Shown here piece by piece: positions 29,045 to 33,009 of a stretch of DNA of 33,009 nucleotides; the first letter of the stretch is position 1; every line of letters starts with the position of its first letter. This stretch comes from Chara braunii. Its lineage: Eukaryota; Streptophyta; Charophyceae; Charales; Characeae. The position numbers and the translations under genes are program-made. The notes beneath the pieces were generated by a model. That model ran no database searches. It was given only the letters and a program-made list of their open reading frames with translations, and was not told the DNA's origin. Location: positions 1 to 33,009 of the forward strand of contig BFEA01000960.1 of assembly GCA_003427395.1 (NCBI GenBank). The letters run 5' to 3'.

Positions 29045-29505
29045 CAAGGGTCCTGATAGGGATTTTTCATCAGTTCATAAAAGGTTAACAACTAAACTTG
29101 CCACTCTACTAAGAGAGCGAACAATAAGGGTATAAATAAAATTCACAAAGGACCTTGCAGGAGGTTTTCATAAAAAAATGAAAACGGCCTGAGCTAGTAT
29201 GTGCCAAGACGGTGAAGAGGCAAATTTTTTCTTTTTATCTTTAAGGGGTAGAATTCACTAGAGACCCTGTGGGATTTTCCAGCAAGCCGGAAATGCCTAG
29301 TCTAAAAGTTGCCGCTCCGCAAAGAGGATGAACAAACATGGGTAGAAATAGAATCTGCCAGGGACCCAGTAGGGATTTTCTAGCATCATGTAGACACTGT
29401 ATTGTTGCTACAAATATCGTGAACAAGACGGTGAATAGGCATAGTTTTTTTTTTTTTTTTTTTTTTTTTCAGTGCTAAGGATCCTGTAGGAATTTTCCAA
29501 CACTT
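29045..29505 (+). repeat. Degenerate tandem array, about 105-nt period
   Basis: Five units near 29048, 29143, 29258, 29362 and 29478 share (G)GGACCCTGTAGGGATTTTC and often CAGCA or CAACA afterwards. Several units form small hairpins with different stems (CCCTGTGGG, CCCAGTAGGG, TCCTGTAGGA). T-runs lie at 29445-29469 and 29505-29522. Confidence 0.65.
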
Positions 29506-29529
29506 TTTTTTTTTTTTTTTTAACAAAGA

Positions 29530-29820
29530 AGGGAACATTATATTATCAACAAATTGAGGTTTAGAATCCCCCACAACAACCCGAAAAGGAAGATTGAGGC
29601 CATTACCCAAAACTTGAATGGTGTAGGCATCGGGACTGATGTTTAGAAGCATAAGTCGCGAATACTAGACCGCTACATTGACCAACCCTGTCCTAAAATA
29701 AAGAGTCCACAAAGCCAGTAAACCACTAGTTTTTTTTTAATTTGTGCCCGTTAACAAACCATAATTTTGAGAAAGGTAAAAGCCACTACAAAAATCATCA
29801 AAGATTACGGTGAAAAAAAA
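29530..29820. other. Unassigned sequence
   Basis: A minus-strand frame from 29652 begins MLLNISPDAYTIQVLGNGLN and looks protein-like for about 45 residues before entering a Lys-rich artefact of the T-run. No family recognised; too short to call. Confidence 0.3.
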
Positions 29821-29823
29821 AAC

Positions 29824-30172
29824 ATCCTCCTCCTCCTCGATCTCCCCCTCCTCCTCCCCCTACTGTTTTTTTTTTTTTTTCCTCATCAACCTCCATCGCC
29901 ACGACCCATTCCTCCTCCTCCACTTCCTCTTCCTCCTCTTCCTCCTCTTCCTGCTCTTCCTCCTCCTTCTCCTCCTCCTCCTCCTCCTCCTCCTCATTCT
30001 CTTTTTCTTTTTTTTCTTTCTCCTCGTCCTCTCTCTTTTCCTCCATCGCCTATGCCTCCTCCTCACATTCCTCCTTTTTTTATTCTTCTTCAAAATCCTC
30101 CTCCTCCTCCTTGTTGCCCTTTTCCTCCTTCTCCTCCTCCTCCTCTTCTTCTTCTTCCTCCTCCTCCTCGTC
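29824..30172. repeat. (TCC)n-rich low-complexity tract
   Basis: Imperfect CTC/TCC triplet repeat with T-runs (29866-29880, 30008-30018). Long frames across it on both strands encode only Leu/Phe/Pro or Arg/Glu/Lys repeats and are artefacts of composition. Confidence 0.9.
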
Positions 30173-30690
30173 GTGTGTGGCAGCGGACCCTATTACCTCC
30201 CACCTTTCCCCCCCTTTTTACCATTTTTTTTCGTTTTTGCTCAGAATTGTCTGAACGTTTTTTTAGGGTGTCCCCTAGTGGTGTGCAGACCCCTCCCAAT
30301 TATTTTTTTTGCCAAAAAGTTGTTGTCCGGAATCCCGAACAACTCCCCCCCGACCGTCTTCCGGAGACATCCGAGGGAGACGTCTTCGGATCGGACAGTT
30401 GGCAGCCTAGTTGTAAAACCTAACAATCGGAAAAAAAAAAGGAAGGAAAAAAGGAAGAATGCAGTCTGACCCCAAAACCTAACAAACCAAAAATTCCACC
30501 CACAAGACCTAAAAAGTCGAATAACCCAAAAAGCCATAAATCATATTACCTCCTTTGGTGCAGCTACATGCACTACCCATATGTACCCTTTACGCCTCAT
30601 AATAATCGTCTTATTCTGAAAATGATTGCCATCAAGGCCGCAAAACCAAAAAAAGTTCAAAGAAAGCAATGAAGCAACACATATTTTACC
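30173..30690. other. Unassigned sequence
   Basis: No gene recognised. It contains short inverted words around CTTCCGGAGACATCCGAGGG (30358-30377). Confidence 0.35.
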
Positions 30691-30691
30691 A

Positions 30692-30750
30692 ATCTCTTAA
30701 GCCACCAGTACTTGGTCCAACTATCAAAGTCGAGCCTGTGACGATCCCCT
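30692..30750 (-). repeat. Diverged repeat pair member 1
   Basis: Shares CTTAAgCCACCAGTACTTGG, then CCAaCTnnnnAAGTC, GAGCCT with 32719-32772. The minus-strand sense (GGACTT...TGGGCCAAGTACTG) faintly resembles the middle of 5S rRNA; that link is weak. Confidence 0.45.
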
Positions 30751-30966
30751 CTCTAAAATGCGCGATTGTCTGCATGACTGACCTTGAGCCCTTAGAAAAC
30801 CTACGTACGAATGAGAGTGCCAATTCCACAGGTGCCCCTGATATTTTTCTTTTTCATTTCTGTAAGGCTTCGCTGCAATCGTGCAATTGTCGGTTGTTAG
30901 CGAGCGCAAAAAAAAATGATGACATGACCCTCTCCTTTTTCTTTTGGGGAAACTACGCGGGAGTCA

Positions 30967-31122
30967 CAAGAATGAGTTATAATTGCACTAGTATGGGCCA
31001 AGATACAGTTTCAAATTGCTATTTGGGCAATGTATACAAACCAATTTTCTGGCCAGGTAGGGTGCTCGGACTGCAATTGCAAACTGTATCTTGCCCCGTA
31101 CTGCAATTATTACTCGTTTTTA
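30967..31122. repeat. Foldback hairpin, about 50-nt arms
   Basis: Left arm 30969-31020 and right arm 31071-31121 are complementary over most of their length, with a perfect 13-bp core CAAGATACAGTTT/AAACTGTATCTTG and extensions AATTGCA...GCAATT. The loop is about 50 nt. It is a candidate MITE remnant or small-RNA precursor. An apparent 195-codon plus-strand frame (30669-31256) runs through it without domain support. Confidence 0.65.
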
Positions 31123-31124
31123 TG

Positions 31125-32710
31125 ACTCCATTGAAGTTACCGCTTTTGTTTTTTATTGGGAACTCGGAGCAGGGGCATTTCTGGCGCGATCATAGCACGA
31201 GGCAACTTTTTGAATTTTCGAATTATAGAGATCGCGTCGACAAACCGCACAGGTAATTGAAATTTTAATCAGAATTAGGACTTTAATTAAAGTAGGAATT
31301 TGGGCACGTTGTGCTATAGCTGGCTACGACAACAACTGCACGCGGCTTCTTGCTTGTGCGCGCACTACCATGTTTGTTTCTCCCGCCGCGCCTCAATCCC
31401 CGCTTTCAACAGTTTTCCTTCTCTTCTTGATCCTCGCATATAACTATAATCTCTTTTTCTTTGCTAAGTCTTTTCTACATGCATGCAGACATCCAGTTCC
31501 TTCCCTTCTTATTGGACGACACTATACATGCCGGATCGATGCGTGGAGAGTGGCCAAGTCCCCCACGCCACGGCCCAGCCATGCTAATCATAGGCAATCC
31601 CTTTCCTTCTCTTTCCTGTTCCTGTGTAATCCCGAACGCTGCTCATGCACCTTTTTGCAATAAATTTCGCAAGCGCGACATAATCGCTATCCAATCTAAA
31701 GTTTGGAGTTAGCGCGGTCGAGATGATCGGCTAACGAGTGAGCATGTAAGGGGTGAGTGCGGGATCGGGCGATCCGACGAGCTGGTGGTGATTGTGCGGG
31801 GTTGACATGTGGGCGGGATGGACTGCCGGACACGGACAAACCTGGCTTGTGTAATCAGACTAAGCGGGTTGACAATTCTGGTCAATTGGTGGGTGTGAGG
31901 CGACGGATTGCCTGTGCCTAGTGAGTTGGACATTGATGAGAGTGAGGGCGTGTGAGGGGACCGTGTGGTGTTGGGTGTTTTTCCTTTTTCGTCTTCTAAC
32001 TTTTGAAAATCTGAATTTCAGCTTTCTTCCTTCCCAACTTCGTCTGAGCAAGGGGGACCTTCATCTCGTCTTCGCTCCACTTCTCAATTTTGGCGAATTA
32101 ATGGATGGTGTCCTTGGAGTGACGGAATGCATGAACACTGCTTGTTTGATTAGTTTGTGCAGAATACAATGACTTATGTGTATGCACGATCCACATGTAG
32201 GAAACCATTGTGATGGAATGATGTGATTCCTGATCTGTTCGCTGGCGGTGAATCCTGCACACAGACGAATGCGTTACGAGCCATCATTCGGGATCTGCTG
32301 GCCACACATGCGAGCGTACGAAAGAGTGGACTTGCCGTATCTGTCCCTCTCCCTTCCTTATTGCAACTCAAGAACTATTGGTACCTATTATAGGACGGAC
32401 AGACGACTAACTCCGGGCTGATGATGCCGTGTTCCGAGGGATATCCGCCATGTAATCTAGATCTCCGTATCGCCTCACCGAGCATGACTATTTGAGATTA
32501 TAGACGGAGGAATACTTTCTCCTTCACTTTCGAGCCAGCCTTCCCGGATTCCCCCTTCAAACAAGAGAGGAGCGTCTATGCGAGTGGGATATTAAAAGAG
32601 AGCCCTGGATTGGAGCCCCTGGCCCACACAGTACCCCGACAACCAAACATTGCAAGTATTCACTAAGTCGGGATTTTTCGACATTGAAACGGAGTTTCCC
32701 CCGCATTACC
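31125..32710. other. Unassigned sequence
   Basis: No coding region, RNA gene or clear repeat could be supported. Frames are short, and none shows a motif. Confidence 0.35.
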
Positions 32711-32718
32711 TCCTCCTA

Positions 32719-32772
32719 CTGCTTAAACCAGCAGTACTTGGCCCAGCTTGAAGTCCGAGCCTTGGCCGACCG
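32719..32772 (-). repeat. Diverged repeat pair member 2
   Basis: Partner of 30692-30750 in the same orientation, about 2 kb apart, with clear but imperfect similarity over about 50 nt. Confidence 0.45.
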
Positions 32773-32918
32773 GTATGCCTAGCCGTGCTGAGGCTCGAAC
32801 TACCGGTTCTTTACTCTCCAGGCCTGGTGCGAGAAAAATATGGGAACAAAAAATAGAAAAACAAATAGGAAAAGCAAAAAGAAAAAAAATAAAGCTTTTA
32901 TTTCTGTTGGCGCCACAG

Positions 32919-32922
32919 CGCG

Positions 32923-33009
<87 letters not shown>
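32919..33009. repeat. (CG)n followed by (GA)n microsatellite at window end
   Basis: About 10 CG units, then GA units running to the last base. The true length is unknown because the window ends inside it. Confidence 0.95.

Noticed and set aside
29386-29652. Protein-like minus-strand stretch MLLNISPDAYTIQVLGNGLN
   Set aside because: Too short, preceded by an in-frame stop, and merges into a T-run artefact; no family recognised.
29767-30469. Frames of about 218 codons across the TCC-rich tract
   Set aside because: Low-complexity translation of a microsatellite; several overlapping frames on both strands are equally open.
30669-31256. 195-codon plus-strand frame
   Set aside because: It runs through a foldback repeat and has no recognisable motif or start context.

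Overview
This window looks like nuclear DNA of a green plant or streptophyte alga. The two gag fragments resemble, from memory only, the retrotransposon gag family abundant in the charophyte Chara braunii; a plant-type initiator-Met primer-binding site and CCCTAAA-like sequence fit that lineage. No intact host gene, intact polyprotein, true tRNA or CRISPR locus was found. Almost everything that can be identified is mobile-element sequence, structured repeats or simple sequence. One ambiguous base (n) lies at 11620.

Main structure, 1170 to about 15850. A minus-strand LTR-retrotransposon relic runs from right to left: possible LTR (about 15840 to 14627), a conserved 55-nt leader block (14635-14581), a hairpin array (14236-13509), a second periodic array (13206-12671), then gag starting at 12289. 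Gag is cut at 11778 and resumes at 2332, down to a zinc knuckle near 1440 and a final stop at 1170. The intervening 9,445 bp (2333-11777) have TGTCG...CGACA ends and a 4-bp GCGT target duplication. Removing them rejoins gag in frame. The insert carries, on the plus strand, its own diverged copy of the same leader: G-run, trinucleotide-rich segment, the same 55-nt block, a hairpin array (7526-8735) and a periodic array (9136-9345). It has no gag and no recognisable coding sequence. It also holds two tRNA-headed SINE-like elements, one of them fused to U6 snRNA sequence.

The most unusual signal is in the two hairpin arrays. Each unit has a fixed inner sequence enclosed by a short outer stem whose sequence differs from unit to unit but stays self-complementary. 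The two arrays use unrelated inner sequences yet the same architecture at the same leader position. The part of array 1 from 8180 to 8735 has a period near 60 nt.

Right half, 16-33 kb: a 47-bp tandem duplication, a long poly(A), degenerate telomere-like sequence (18.83-19.62 kb), an LTR end plus primer-binding site (20.41 kb), a second copy of the 9.4-kb insert's terminus (21.17-21.49 kb), a crossed inverted-repeat element A-c-A'-c' (25.46-26.50 kb), a decayed chromodomain (27.3 kb), further short-hairpin arrays (28.6 and 29.1-29.5 kb), a foldback at 31.0 kb and simple repeats. The left edge carries a truncated, internally duplicated 5S rRNA-like sequence.
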